DNA of 64,000 nt, from positions 3,596,001 through 3,660,000 of the forward strand of contig OZ252214.1 in the NCBI GenBank assembly GCA_965248935.1, written 5' to 3'. The translations under genes were made by a program, and so were the position numbers. The notes under the pieces are model-generated. The model saw nothing but the letters and a program-made list of their open reading frames with translations. It did no database searches and was not told where the DNA came from. This stretch comes from G032773895 sp965248935. GTDB taxonomy: Bacteria; Pseudomonadota; Gammaproteobacteria; Pseudomonadales; Cellvibrionaceae. Positions 22,701 to 29,124 of this stretch are shown piece after piece. Positions within the stretch are counted from its first letter, which is position 1; every line of letters begins with the position of its first letter.

Positions 22701-25700
22701 CCTAAGTGGTGGCATTGACGGTGGTGATGGCATTGACCGATTAAATCTATCGAATAGCACAACGGATTTGGATTTCACCCTGGGAACCGCAATTGACTTG
22801 GCCGTAGCAGGAACATCCATCGCTGGCCTGGAAGGTCTTATCGGTAATAACGATGGCTCCTCCGCAAGTGCGCCAAGCGCTACCTTGAGAATTATTGATG
22901 GCGACGCTACCTGGCGGTTTGAAGATACCGACGAAATTATTAATGGCATTGAAGTGGATGGCATTAATGACGGAACCCTTGACGATGGCATTGGAGGTAT
23001 TCCAACCATCTCGTTTATTAACTTTGATCGAGTTGTCGGTGGAGCTGGCGTTGATAATTTTATCTTTACTGGTGCAGCAAGAATAACCGGTCATATTGAT
23101 GGTGGAGATGCAGGTTCAAATACCATTAATGCAGGCACTTCAACGGTTAACCTTACTGTTCAGCTAGGCGAAGATATTTACGATGTAATTAATGTGCAAA
23201 ATATTACGGAAATACACCTGGGAACAGACCCCTCTTTAAGTAATAGCTTAATTGCGACAGACTCACCTAATACCTGGAATATCACCCGTAATAATTCTGG
23301 CGTACTAAACAATACAATTGATTTTAGCGGCGTAGCCAATTTAACAGGTGGTGCCGGGCAAGATATATTTAATGTGGGTAGAGTGAATAGTTATGTGACG
23401 GGCTTAATCGATGGTGGTGCCGGTGATACTGATACCGCCGATATTATTAATGTTGCTGCGGGTCGTGACCTTATTGTCGAAGTGGGTAATAACCCTAGCG
23501 ATAATTTTAATATTATTAATATTGAAACCCTAAATGCAGATAATGGAAACAATAACCAATTAATTGCAGATGATACTGCCAATATTTGGCAAATTACGGA
23601 TACAAATAATGGTACTTTAGCCCCCGCTTCAGGAGCGACAGCCGATAACACTTTGACATTCTTCGGCGTAGCGAATCTGACCGGCGGTACGGCTAACGAT
23701 AACTTTATACTGGATGGTGCAGACAGCATTACAGGTAATATTGATGGGGGAATGGGCACCACCCCAGAGACGGATACGAGCATGGATACCCTTAACCTAA
23801 CATCCTTAGGCCGAGATATATCCGTTGTGGTGGGTGAAATGGTCGATGGTGACTTAAATATTGTTAACTTTGAACAATTGCATGGAAACACAGATACTAC
23901 CAATACCTTAACAGGTGATGACCTTATTAATAATTGGCAGATTAACGATACCGATGGTGGAAGCTTAAATACCATGGCATTTACCGAGTTTGCGAATTTG
24001 GAAGGCGGAAATAGCAACGATACGTTTAATTTCCTCAATACAGGTAATATCACCGGGTATATTGATGGTAATGACCAGACTACTGAAGGACAGGATATCT
24101 TGAACCTAAGTCAGCTTTCTTCTGTTGATATTCGCCTAGGTGATGGCCTCACAGGCATTCGTGACATTGAACGCATTATTGGCAATGGGCAGCGAAGCAG
24201 TTCAATAACCGCAGATAATATTGCCAATATCTGGACAATTGATGAAGCGAATGGTGGAACCATTAACTCCGTTATCTCCTTCTCTGATTTTGGCATACTC
24301 AATGGCGGCAATGTTTTTGATGAGTTTAATATCACCGGAAACTTTAATGGAGAAATTAACGCCGGAGATGGAAACGATACTATTCGTATCTCCGATGGTG
24401 GCACCGTGAGTGGATTGATCAATGCCGGAGCAGGTAACGATGATTTGTTTATCGATATTCTTCAAGGAACGGAAGCGGCTATCTATTTTGATGGTGGTGA
24501 AGGCACCAATACTATTCGAACCATTCTGCAAATTCCAAATGGCGATGCGCCAATTAATTATGTTTCGGCGGTATATACCCCCGTATCTGATGAAGGTCGT
24601 CAAGAACTGGCTTATACAACCGATGCCGATATGACCTATAGCGTTTACTTTAATGATATTGCTCGTGTCACGGATTTGGTTGAAGCTGATTTGTTGGATA
24701 TTCAAACCACTTCCGTTGCCGATGTTGTTACGCTGAGTGATAACCAATTCAATGTTTCTACAGAAATGATAACCTACTCGACCGTTGATTTTGATAATAA
24801 AGACAATGTTCGTATTCTTGCCGCAGACAATGACCAAATTAATTTAGAGGGTATTATTAATATTAATTCCACGTTGACTCTTCGTGGCGGTACTGTCTCT
24901 GCGGTTAGTGCTGAAGCATTTATTAATGCGAGCGAAATTATATTTGAGCAAAATGCCAATGTGGGAACGGCTGAAAATAGAATTCAATTAGACGTTGATA
25001 CAGCCCAAATAATTAATAATACCCAAGCGCTTTATATCGAAGAGGCGAGCGATATTGAGCTTACGGGAATTGGTTCTAGCCAATTAATTGATATTCTTGC
25101 CGAAGGCGATATACATTCCTCAGCCAACCTGAATACTACAGGTGAATTTGTTGCTACCTCGAACAATGGGAATCTCTCTCTACTGGGTGCTGATAACCGG
25201 CTGGTTGGCCAGCTTAGCTTAATTGCCGGTGGCGACGGACAAAACCCGGTTACTGGTTTGGTTCAATTCAATAATGATAATGCCTCTATTTTAAATAATA
25301 TTTCTGCCCGCCAGTTAGAAATAAATTCAACTGGGGCAATCAGTTCAAATGAAGATGGGGCAATCATTGTATACGGAGAGACCTATCTTGATGCTAGTGA
25401 TGGGGCTGGGTCACAAAATATTTCTCTTGTCAGCAGCGCAAATGATTTTATGGGCTCAATTAATATTACCAACGCAGACACAGTAACGCTTGTTGATTCC
25501 AACGGGGTTAATATTAACCAAGCCAATATCAACAACCTGACATTAACGAGCTTATCCGAGACAAGTCGTTTAAGCGGTATTGTTGCAATGGGTGCAGTGA
25601 ATATTGATGCGGTGAATATTGATATTGTTAATGGTGTCGTTGCCAATGGTATTCAGGCTGGGCAAATTGATATTGTTGCGTCTGGTCTGCTTGCTCAAAA

Positions 25701-27009
25701 TGGTGGATTAATGGCGTCTGGGGAAGACCCTGCCGATGGCCATGCTATTCAAATTACAGCGAATGAATACACCTCCTCTGTGGGTGAGCAAGTCTTTACT
25801 CGTACAGAACAAGGCTCAATTTCGCTTACTGTTACCAATAATATAACCACTCAACTACTCGATTCTGCCAGTCATTTAGAGGTTAACTCTATCAATGGCA
25901 GTATTATTCTTGGGCAGGCGCTGGATGTTGGCGGTACATTAGGTATTACCGCCGGTAATGCTATAAACCTGAGTGAAAATATTATGGTTCAAGATGATGT
26001 TGCGTTGACATCTGGTACAGGAGATATAAGCCAAAACGCAAATATTCAATCTGTTACAGGCAGTGTCAATATTATATCGGGTGGTGGTATTACTATGTCC
26101 TCAGGTGCTACCACAACAGTAGCGGGTACAGCGATTAACTACTCTGCTGAGAATGATATTAATTTGTCGATACTTAACGCCGGTAGGCAGAATGAAATCA
26201 CGACTGAGTTAAGCCGTGTGGTGATCGATTCGACCGCAGGTGAAATAAATGCTATCGCTGGGGATGTGGCGGTAACGGCGGATTTCCTTCAGATGGATGC
26301 ACAGAGGGGAATGGGTATGAACTCAGTATTGAATACAAACGTCAATATTGTATCAGGTGGAAGCCAAACAGGGGAAATAAACCTGAACAATACTCAAGAA
26401 ATTGTGGTTGAGCGTTTGCATAATAATGGCAATATTACCCTTTCAGTTAATGAAGGCGATATTGTTGTTGGCTTGGAAAATAACTTTCCCTATACGACTG
26501 GAATCTATACAGAAGGTGACCCAGGTTCCATGGACGCCAATATCGGTGCGGGTCGAATTAATGCCAATTACGCAGTTGGACAAGTTATTTTAAGTACGAC
26601 CTCTGGCGGCATTCGTTTTGATGGTACTGCCGGAACAGAAAACCCAGATATTATTGCTAGAGAAGCATTTATGAATTCTCCCGCAGGACAATTTGGCCAG
26701 TATGGGCGTTGGATGTATCTCTACGTACAGGATTATTTAGAAATACGATCTATTCTAAGTAATTTCTATTTATGGGGGTTTGGTATTGCACCACAAGACT
26801 GGAAAGATTTCTCGCCAGCACAACGAAGCCTCAGTGATATTTTGAATACCGCTGCCGATCAGTTGGTTGATGTTGAAACATTGGATGAAGTTGACCCTGC
26901 GGTATTTACCAATGTTCGAAATTATTTCTACGATGATGTTTCGATAAAACTCCCTCGTGACCAACTTTTTGATGATGAGTTGGATGAGGAAGAAGGACAA
27001 GAGTTTTAA
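7714..27009 (+). CDS. Giant TpsA exoprotein, filamentous haemagglutinin-type, 6431 aa
   Basis: Secreted substrate of two-partner secretion. A long basic leader (residues 1-58) ends in a hydrophobic stretch and VYA cleavage site. A TPS haemagglutination domain follows (about 60-320) with its hallmark NPNGVFF at Asn139. Residues 320-1280 are beta-helix sequence with GG-rich TSGG/IDTSGG repeats. From about 1285 to 5560 come roughly 44 tandem units of about 97 residues, each with a Trp box (N-T-W-x-I-T), an F-x-x-L-x-GG-x-x-x-D-x-F-x-F segment and an I-x-G-x-I-x-GG-x-G-x-D segment like RTX nonapeptides. Residues 5600-6330 return to beta-helix, and the end is an acidic tail (DDELDEEEGQEF). No C-terminal toxin is evident. 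The transporter gene follows directly. Probably a cell-surface adhesin or biofilm fibre. Confidence 0.93.
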   Translation: MKKSLPRPFRAKKTTGRRALSVLKSAPKSASKSVSKRKLPLAIAAVSQILLAGQVYATPKGGVVVGGEGAIVQAERATTVNQTTDLLAIDWQSFDLAADERVTFNQPHTEAIALNRILGNRGSEIHGRIDANGHVILVNPNGVFFSETATINVGGLLASGLTIRSDDFMNGDFAFSALEGTEGTVIHSGIITAATGGSVTLLGQRVENNGMISANLGAVNLASGKEAVVTFDHEGLMGVRVTEGVLQEHIGLDPAVLNAGDISAEGGRILLSASASADIFSRAVNSGDLHQEVSVVMHNDGSFTLGAGADVVNTGNVTVSSNIGDAGRVIMLGENITSTGAVRADSAQGNGGEIELHATQDTVLSASAVLSAQSTEGGQGGVVKLLGERVGLFDSAEVNVSGNLGGGTALIGGDYQGANARIRNASQTMVGSGASIASNALSLGDAGRIILWSDGTTGFYGNLSAAAYGAAGDGGFVEVSGKENLDFWGDVSLQSYAGQDGSLLLDPIHIIIGSNGANDSELNNRWIDEYDGERFFYLSNTAINSALLSGNVTLEARHNIWLRAGFNIFANTGSSFTMRAGDEIQLDSDITLNTGSITLIAGWNCDCTTGMNDYVLYPMSYYLSARTSALVLNGDLYTSGGNITVRADEGSSPILIAGAEGNRQRIIDTGATGGNITLESNLVNAEYAIWQNGEYINFSGRNSLTLTGGTGNINISRGVGRNVDGYNVDEYLDSFTVTSATNLTIGNNIYTGSALNIADDASISLTATTINLNGSLYTNQVDNAGDIHLTGAVNLLGSRVINADSSVGATPTDGAVTITGPIQGNGNGRSVAITGGSITTGAIDTSGGSHGHGGQVDLTSTTGAIATGAISTFGGDTNPRNNGRNGGGVTIHATGGGVSVSGAILAYGSVAEDNSNRGDGFDGGIGGGVNITTHSDAANISVQLIDTSGGNGHALDDGSNRDTGSGGNAGLIRLQANSGAADIYIGGNLYARGGALFDADVDVGSDIGNGGADRNGRGGPISLIGNTVLAANSIMDSSVRNELAYSATAITPGDITFGGTLQGSTIDAGLENLTLNGANTIFGGHIGTGLGDLIIASTGNIDATGFTITAASFNASSLGGPSSSYISSHITTTGADNTAGGNVTINMGAGVLTVGDITTSGGTRIADGAGMNGGAVDLDAADITLGGINTSGGDAMGSNSGGDAGAVSVEAQNDTGTPTLTLNGYMNTAGGAGDAGAGAAQTAQFSIQGTGAGTLTLSPTAADWSAYTSDFEVSGSSGADTLIGPGIEGMAHYWATTTTSNTGTLKDSDSAPIRTITFSAFETLTGGDQADYFSLNHDIGLTAVNGGEGDDTFNINADVIAGAIAGDAGNDIFNLSTAFITSTLQGGTGADIFNILVASIVATVQGGEEASDDANSGVLDSIVAHEDSLNTWVINNLEAGSVDDSNDGSAISFTQIEQLDGSEANNDTFSFTSNAHLASILRINAGENADLDRDTLDLSGISGELNVILAVDGAVNGIAELERVTGNYNGGSVNTSSLRVNSSTGQTVTWSIPAGQTNDGSITAGSHTTSFTDFNMLNGGAGNDGFTVASVFNGNISGDAGNDTFTINAVINGNLYGGEGDDTFTLNQNVADTLDDTDVYGNEGNDTFNVAGNITAEIHGGDPSAPTTTPNVDTLNVTDTTGSYSWVLSRDIAGPGTGDTGILNSTIEFLDIEHINGADGADDSQGIDTFIFTSDFVYNGVINARGGADIVSIASASNVNVTLGNDINGVQSARTVLGGGNNATLTVIGGTSNTVATTWNISDFDGAGDADGENDGVISSETRSTRFINFGRIVGDNNNDQFTLADGASIVSIDGGSSTDTPADTNTLIVSDSGANSWTLNTTANTGGVTLVGTVAGAVNTSFADIQTIEGSGNDSLTAPDNLTNTWRITAANNAGTVHSMGFSRMSQLIGGSAIDNFLFNADFTGTVLGMNGDDRFDFNSGVIIGAVHGGDGTGTDNGTNGDTLIGLDASNTWVIDGATGNTLNTRSFSEIEHLTGGSLDDAFTFQNGGTVSGLVDGAGTRDGDTFIVTNTGAQTIELGSATNTNINVINIETVTSNNHAGTILTVASGNNTWNITDENDGNITSAGDGESIDAAFTGTVNFINFQNLTGGNNNDHFVIQANGNVENIVGGEGDTDTLTGKNIATIWNITGINSGNVTDTAEPTANTYVSSFNGIESLIGNNNIDDTFAFSGAGSIVNITAGTGGTDTANYSLLAGPINVTVGTATVNGLTDIERVVGNNTNSTITVNSDDGVSTIAWNITEENTGDVTLAGSTTIFEDFNHLIGAEDANTFSMAVAGSITGSIRGTSVAERSDTLRVLSNSDDSVAWAITDEGEGSVANTAPSPLTRANFSEMEILIGGAGKDTFTLGGDITGSIQGGANADSFIINTAFTGNILGGAGNDTFTIGTAGTAANIQGGDNSDTILGRTSGSSSWTMSGEREGSVAVTGGSDYIASYQTVEIIEGRSSATDTLTAHSQANTWTITSGDSTLGATALTTFRGMNVLSGGAGTFVDTFNITGGFTGTINGDAGDDQFNIGSAFVGRINGEGGDDRFTLQTGGSVVGNLWGDGTVGAGGTDGAGNTLVSNIATDTTWNITGVNTGELRNTGDNSLFVSSFNGVQRIVGTDSNADIINFRNANASIARANAGEANGIVDTATYEDVTAAISFTIAAQTDIDGVSNIEQVVGNSGAGYSATLIVNSLTGTQVDWTIGNSIAPDTPPTGFDGVNDGHVSGVNFIDFNIITGGAGGDTFNITGTAGAITGSINGGSGDSDSIVMQREREVTWEVDGIGEGNFTNGIGATTTTDFSGIENIAGHNDYVDLFSITSGTASINVDGGDPEPAIDNEPIDIVDFSSLFSNVSITVGDATTGGIGITDIEQINVGNGTNSITGANEVNTWAIDDVNAGSVTSASGNVTHFDGFQTIIGGNNNDTFTFGGSGSISALVDGGTDGVDTIIGRNAHSNWSVSSVAANSVSQSGGGTYITNFDRIDTLQGGSGNDAFTLNQANAFTGTLQGNAVDVTSGTDTLTISNGENTWNLRSAGGGDITGGATFERIEQLNGGGDNDTFIFHNTLAAFTSIHARGQTAPGFDTVDISRIENANAVFNGSTVYGVGGAEGIIGGLDDTLTGSSGGTNTWTINEEQGGQLVNGATLNFNGFGTLAGTATSTDNFIIDTDGIFSGAINGGTDTNLANNTLSNNRTNNAWVLTTNTSGRLTVENQTTITTFSNIRSIQGSATDSLTGIANRENDWQITAGNRGTLREQDNTADAVTLFEGMQNLWGNNSVDNFTFTVNGFVTGEIRGSAATIADTSADSILFASGASEIVSWNTSGINQGAITPGASGRSTFNYISIENLTGGAGLDTFNINHALTGNIEGLGALDTFNINAAVTGNLTGGAGSDIFDIGLLGSVISENGIIGGDGDTDILRGRDADSRWNITGTNEGSVQNSAQVDYVSRYSGIESLEGSNAGSDRFIFANNTASATSISAGDGQTDIMDYTAWNADLTVSANATSVNGATGIERVIGNNEGVDAGDFNSTLDIDNSNENTWIISDVNRGSVSDTGTLNLAFENVNNLTGGENTDRFNINGATAAITGQIHGAGGNADEINMQRGIAVEWNVTDNAQGNFSYGAGPTNTSFISVEELTGHQGFVDTFNIASTTTLITIDGADGIDGINDIIDFSAITENLVINLNNATWGNVTANNIERIVANDTDNNNQITGFNNVTNTWDINGINAGEISSTADTIEFSGFETIIGGNANDNFNFQSAGVIETRVSGGVAGGTNTLTGRNTDSSWSISSTANNTLTDDASGTLYVANFDAIDVLQGGSENDAFRLATVSSFTGIINGGTDGTTTNDIGDSLSVVSGSNTWLLGSSSAGWVDTTGEVNGPAFNQMETLIGGSGDDIFQFLSATLFGRGINAGDSNIDEVSGDTVDVSTLANYSVNITETNVNGVNNAENVLGNASSNTTLVGLNTGTNTWSIDAENSGSYANGETVINFDEVNSLTGGDSTDNFTLADGASINTIQAGDGDNTLTVLSDSGTTNWTINNINSGFVSGRVDSFQEVDNITGGVARDVFTFTVSELTSGLITGLIDGGELPDGIYDPDTHDEHDSATVDNVRDRVDVSAFTDGIVVEVGTVTEGFNPAQEYDASAPSTNIHVTNIEDIEAADLDAAGEINNWIALNWAQSISVEWDMDVNGEQNRGDIYRVLDTSNPKDSRVNNTNVGFRRFGSIIGSDGQYSSDIEPADLPDVAGNISGNVYYGSGGGSLNYTGSEFSGRFILVDLFDAIDSVHGRTDNDVVLRIRDEAGYEYLNGTNTWTITDIDSGSFNYETGTDETVIEFTNANHLMGGTGQDVFNFTEAGRITGSINGGGSTLDNPDTINASLIDSGVTFGLNERELVTIDTHGRAPGLARESAAWVVASREGVTDLFNIRELTLNPSDALVNTVQSGDSDSYVWDIDSAVAQNQLTVNGNILNFTGADVIQGGEGSDTFNIADFDTVRAAIYAGAGAGIDAINLIRLADGLTANVVADIETVTTPISAGHIFVADMENIQATGSNNTLVANGIQDNTWDITDTDGGTLNGGTENDMLFSGFSHLTGASSADTFTFTGNDHITGLIDGGSGNETTEDRIILTGADGDKIVQITNSIDNINNNLNIVNIERLNANAGFENELIASNAANIWAIDNTDSGSLSPTGSPRQDQILIFTDFENLTGGTADDTFNFGIDGTVAGLINAGLSGVDTLNIRDINNSQRVSLDEHITENIDIRAINLTHVFADSVDGEVNTLLANDDGDNIWNIDNENSGTLNFGDASRVQRFEGFANLIGADAASDAFTIVLGGNVTGVIDGGTNLAALSNDTLDISSYTAGVIVELVDDGTSTTNNIHVANVEQITAAPGDGIDNRLINARSGNYDWTVRADNTGSLQPTSNVLAENTVTFIHFGSLEGGAGNDNFAFEVTGNLSGGIDGGDGIDRLNLSNSTTDLDFTLGTAIDLAVAGTSIAGLEGLIGNNDGSSASAPSATLRIIDGDATWRFEDTDEIINGIEVDGINDGTLDDGIGGIPTISFINFDRVVGGAGVDNFIFTGAARITGHIDGGDAGSNTINAGTSTVNLTVQLGEDIYDVINVQNITEIHLGTDPSLSNSLIATDSPNTWNITRNNSGVLNNTIDFSGVANLTGGAGQDIFNVGRVNSYVTGLIDGGAGDTDTADIINVAAGRDLIVEVGNNPSDNFNIINIETLNADNGNNNQLIADDTANIWQITDTNNGTLAPASGATADNTLTFFGVANLTGGTANDNFILDGADSITGNIDGGMGTTPETDTSMDTLNLTSLGRDISVVVGEMVDGDLNIVNFEQLHGNTDTTNTLTGDDLINNWQINDTDGGSLNTMAFTEFANLEGGNSNDTFNFLNTGNITGYIDGNDQTTEGQDILNLSQLSSVDIRLGDGLTGIRDIERIIGNGQRSSSITADNIANIWTIDEANGGTINSVISFSDFGILNGGNVFDEFNITGNFNGEINAGDGNDTIRISDGGTVSGLINAGAGNDDLFIDILQGTEAAIYFDGGEGTNTIRTILQIPNGDAPINYVSAVYTPVSDEGRQELAYTTDADMTYSVYFNDIARVTDLVEADLLDIQTTSVADVVTLSDNQFNVSTEMITYSTVDFDNKDNVRILAADNDQINLEGIININSTLTLRGGTVSAVSAEAFINASEIIFEQNANVGTAENRIQLDVDTAQIINNTQALYIEEASDIELTGIGSSQLIDILAEGDIHSSANLNTTGEFVATSNNGNLSLLGADNRLVGQLSLIAGGDGQNPVTGLVQFNNDNASILNNISARQLEINSTGAISSNEDGAIIVYGETYLDASDGAGSQNISLVSSANDFMGSINITNADTVTLVDSNGVNINQANINNLTLTSLSETSRLSGIVAMGAVNIDAVNIDIVNGVVANGIQAGQIDIVASGLLAQNGGLMASGEDPADGHAIQITANEYTSSVGEQVFTRTEQGSISLTVTNNITTQLLDSASHLEVNSINGSIILGQALDVGGTLGITAGNAINLSENIMVQDDVALTSGTGDISQNANIQSVTGSVNIISGGGITMSSGATTTVAGTAINYSAENDINLSILNAGRQNEITTELSRVVIDSTAGEINAIAGDVAVTADFLQMDAQRGMGMNSVLNTNVNIVSGGSQTGEINLNNTQEIVVERLHNNGNITLSVNEGDIVVGLENNFPYTTGIYTEGDPGSMDANIGAGRINANYAVGQVILSTTSGGIRFDGTAGTENPDIIAREAFMNSPAGQFGQYGRWMYLYVQDYLEIRSILSNFYLWGFGIAPQDWKDFSPAQRSLSDILNTAADQLVDVETLDEVDPAVFTNVRNYFYDDVSIKLPRDQLFDDELDEEEGQEF
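11570..24300 (+). repeat. About 44 degenerate protein-level repeats inside TpsA
   Basis: I counted about 44 Trp boxes of the form N/D-x-W-x-I/V/L at roughly 97-residue spacing. The units are conserved as protein but divergent as DNA, apart from recurring AATACCTGG and GGCGGT words, which suggests old expansion rather than recent slippage. Confidence 0.8.
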
Positions 27010-27029
27010 TTAACCCACCTGATTGGACT

Positions 27030-27057
27030 GAGTGCTTAGTCTTAAGCGCTCTTTTTT
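27030..27057 (+). terminator. Intrinsic terminator between tpsA and tpsB genes
   Basis: GAGTGCTTA and TAAGCGCTC form a 9-bp stem with one G-T wobble and a 4-base loop, followed directly by six T. It starts 21 bases after the TpsA stop. It would attenuate read-through into the transporter gene. It also overlaps the upstream GTG at 27032, arguing that translation of the transporter starts downstream. Confidence 0.65.
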
Positions 27058-27073
27058 GTTTATAAATAAAACC

Positions 27074-29008
27074 ATGAAACAAACCAGAAAAGAATGTGAA
27101 ACTGTGAAAAATAAAAAGGTATTTGCTGGCTTCTTATATGGCCTTATTCTTGGGGTAGCTTCTAATGCATATGCGGGCTTTTTGGAAATGCCTGATACAA
27201 GCGAAGTACCTAGTTTTGAGCGTGAGACAATGCTAAAGGATTTGGATATACCCAATGTTCGTGAACGTGACCCTGATCCAGGTGCAGGCCCAAGACTCAA
27301 TATCACCGAATTTCGAATCCAAGGTATCGTTGAATATCCAAAGCTTGGGATTACCCGAGAGGCACTTATTCAACAGGTGGAAGAGCTTCGATTTGGCCTT
27401 ATGGAAGAGGACAATATGTTGGATTCCGGGTATACATTAAATGAGTTAGGCGAAGTGTCTGACCTTATAAGTACTATAGAAGATGAAACCGAAGATGAAC
27501 ACGTAGGCCCTGTTGAAGTGCAACGATTGGTATTTCTTATTCGTGAGCAGAGGCGTAAAAGAGGCGTGACTCTTGGCATGATCGAAACTGTAGCGGATAC
27601 CATTACTCGCTATTACAGAGAAAGAGGGTTTATTTTAGCGAAAGCTTATATTCCAAAGCAGCGAGTTCGGCAGGGCATTGTGACACTGACGGTTTTACTC
27701 GGTGAGTTGGGAGAGGTTGAAGTTGTGAATAATAAACGGCTTTCTTCTAAAACTGTCCAGCGAATATTCAAATCATCCATGGCTGAGCCAGTTACCTCAA
27801 AAGATATTGAAGAACGTTTGTACCTTGTTAATGATTTGCCGGGTGTTTCTGCTCAGGGATATTTTCAGCCGGGTTCTCAAGTTGGAGATACCCAACTTAC
27901 CGTAAATATTAAAAATGAAAGGTGGTTTGGCGCTAATGTTCGGCTGGATAACCACGGTTCAGAAAGTGCAGGACAAAACCGAATTTATTCTGATTTTATT
28001 CTGTATAGTCCGTTTGGCTTTAGTGATAGCTTGCATATCGAAGGGCTACTTGCTATTGATAACGATGCGACGACATTTGGGGCTGTGAAATACAAAACTC
28101 GTGCATTGCATCCTCGTTTGGAACTCTTACTGGGTACTTCAACAAACGACTTTGTTATTGAGGAAGATACATTTGGTACCGATGATAGTAGCCTGGATAT
28201 TTCTGGTAAGTCTGAATCCTCAGATATTTCCCTTACATACTTGAGGAGAAGAAGTCGAGTTAAAAACTCTTCTATATCTTTACAATATGCTTCTATTGCT
28301 TCAACCCTTACGCAGGGGGTAGACGGTGCTAAAATTGTTGATGATACAGCGGAAAATGTATCGCTTAGTTACAATTTTGATATTCTCAATGAAAAGAAAC
28401 GTTTGCTGCATATTGCTAGTGTCTCGCTCACTCATAGCCAGTTTAAGACAGATATTCAGCTTGGAGATAATGACGCTAGATCAAAAAACCCTGTGATACT
28501 CGGAGTGGATTATTCTTTATTAACGTTTATCGGATCACCGTTTAGCAAAAAGGATACAAGGCTCGTAGTAAAGGCGTCTGGCCAATACTCTGGCGTTGCT
28601 ATGTCTTCCATTACTCAGTTTGGTTTGGGTGGCCCCAATAGAGCTAGGGGGTTTACAGTCAGTAAAGAGTTTGCCGATGATGCAGTATATATTGGTGCGG
28701 ACTGGATATTTAATGGGCCTTCGATGGGGAGTTTTATTAAAAATAACGTACAGCCTTTTTTATTGCTTGATCTAGCTTATGGAGTCAAATATCCGAGTAG
28801 TAAGAATGCGAGTCAACAACAAGAGCCTACGGAAAGAGTAAGCTTAGCGAATGCGGGCTTTGGTTTGAAATTGAATTTCGCAGGTAAGCTGCGTGGGAAC
28901 TTTATGGTTGCTTCACCACTGTACGAAACGGAAGAGAAGGGTATTGGCACAGACTCTGAGTCGAAGAAAGAAACGACTTTTTACGGCGATATTCAATATA
29001 GCTTTTAG
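27074..29008 (+). CDS. TpsB outer-membrane transporter (FhaC/ShlB family)
   Basis: Outer-membrane pore that exports the adjacent TpsA. ATG 27074 is used because the upstream GTG at 27032 lies in a terminator hairpin; GTG 27104 is an alternative giving a compact signal peptide (KKVFAGFLYGLILGVASNAYA). The periplasmic part has two POTRA-like segments: from LNITEFRIQGI, and from about VTLTVLLGELGEVEVVNN. It carries an unusually long acidic insertion (LISTIEDETEDEHVG). From about residue 280 on it is an amphipathic 16-strand-type barrel, with FGLGGPNRARGF matching the conserved L6 loop RGY/F motif. It ends in an aromatic-terminated strand (DIQYSF), as expected for BAM-inserted barrels. No strong ribosome-binding site is visible for either start. 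Confidence 0.92.
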   Translation: MKQTRKECETVKNKKVFAGFLYGLILGVASNAYAGFLEMPDTSEVPSFERETMLKDLDIPNVRERDPDPGAGPRLNITEFRIQGIVEYPKLGITREALIQQVEELRFGLMEEDNMLDSGYTLNELGEVSDLISTIEDETEDEHVGPVEVQRLVFLIREQRRKRGVTLGMIETVADTITRYYRERGFILAKAYIPKQRVRQGIVTLTVLLGELGEVEVVNNKRLSSKTVQRIFKSSMAEPVTSKDIEERLYLVNDLPGVSAQGYFQPGSQVGDTQLTVNIKNERWFGANVRLDNHGSESAGQNRIYSDFILYSPFGFSDSLHIEGLLAIDNDATTFGAVKYKTRALHPRLELLLGTSTNDFVIEEDTFGTDDSSLDISGKSESSDISLTYLRRRSRVKNSSISLQYASIASTLTQGVDGAKIVDDTAENVSLSYNFDILNEKKRLLHIASVSLTHSQFKTDIQLGDNDARSKNPVILGVDYSLLTFIGSPFSKKDTRLVVKASGQYSGVAMSSITQFGLGGPNRARGFTVSKEFADDAVYIGADWIFNGPSMGSFIKNNVQPFLLLDLAYGVKYPSSKNASQQQEPTERVSLANAGFGLKLNFAGKLRGNFMVASPLYETEEKGIGTDSESKKETTFYGDIQYSF

Positions 29009-29057
29009 CGACTTTTACTAATGGGGCAGAAATAAAGAGTAGTTTGTTGGGCGTGAG

Positions 29058-29124
29058 CTCTTATATCTCTTAACTCTTATATCTTTTATAACTTTTAACT
29101 TTTATAACCTTTAGCTTTTATAAC
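29058..29124. repeat. Degenerate 16-bp tandem repeat
   Basis: Units such as CTCTTATATCTCTTAA, CTTTTATAACTTTTAA and CTTTTATAACCTTTAG follow each other for about four copies. The array runs into the last codons of the complementary-strand gene at 29111, whose C-terminal Tyr-Lys-Ser and stop are read from it. Confidence 0.6.

Noticed and set aside
7714..27009. Reading the GGxGxD repeats as a type I secreted RTX toxin or the protein as a CdiA toxin
   Set aside because: The N-terminal TPS domain with NPNG and the adjacent TpsB gene define two-partner secretion. There is no T1SS gene set, and no C-terminal toxin, VENN-like motif or immunity gene.
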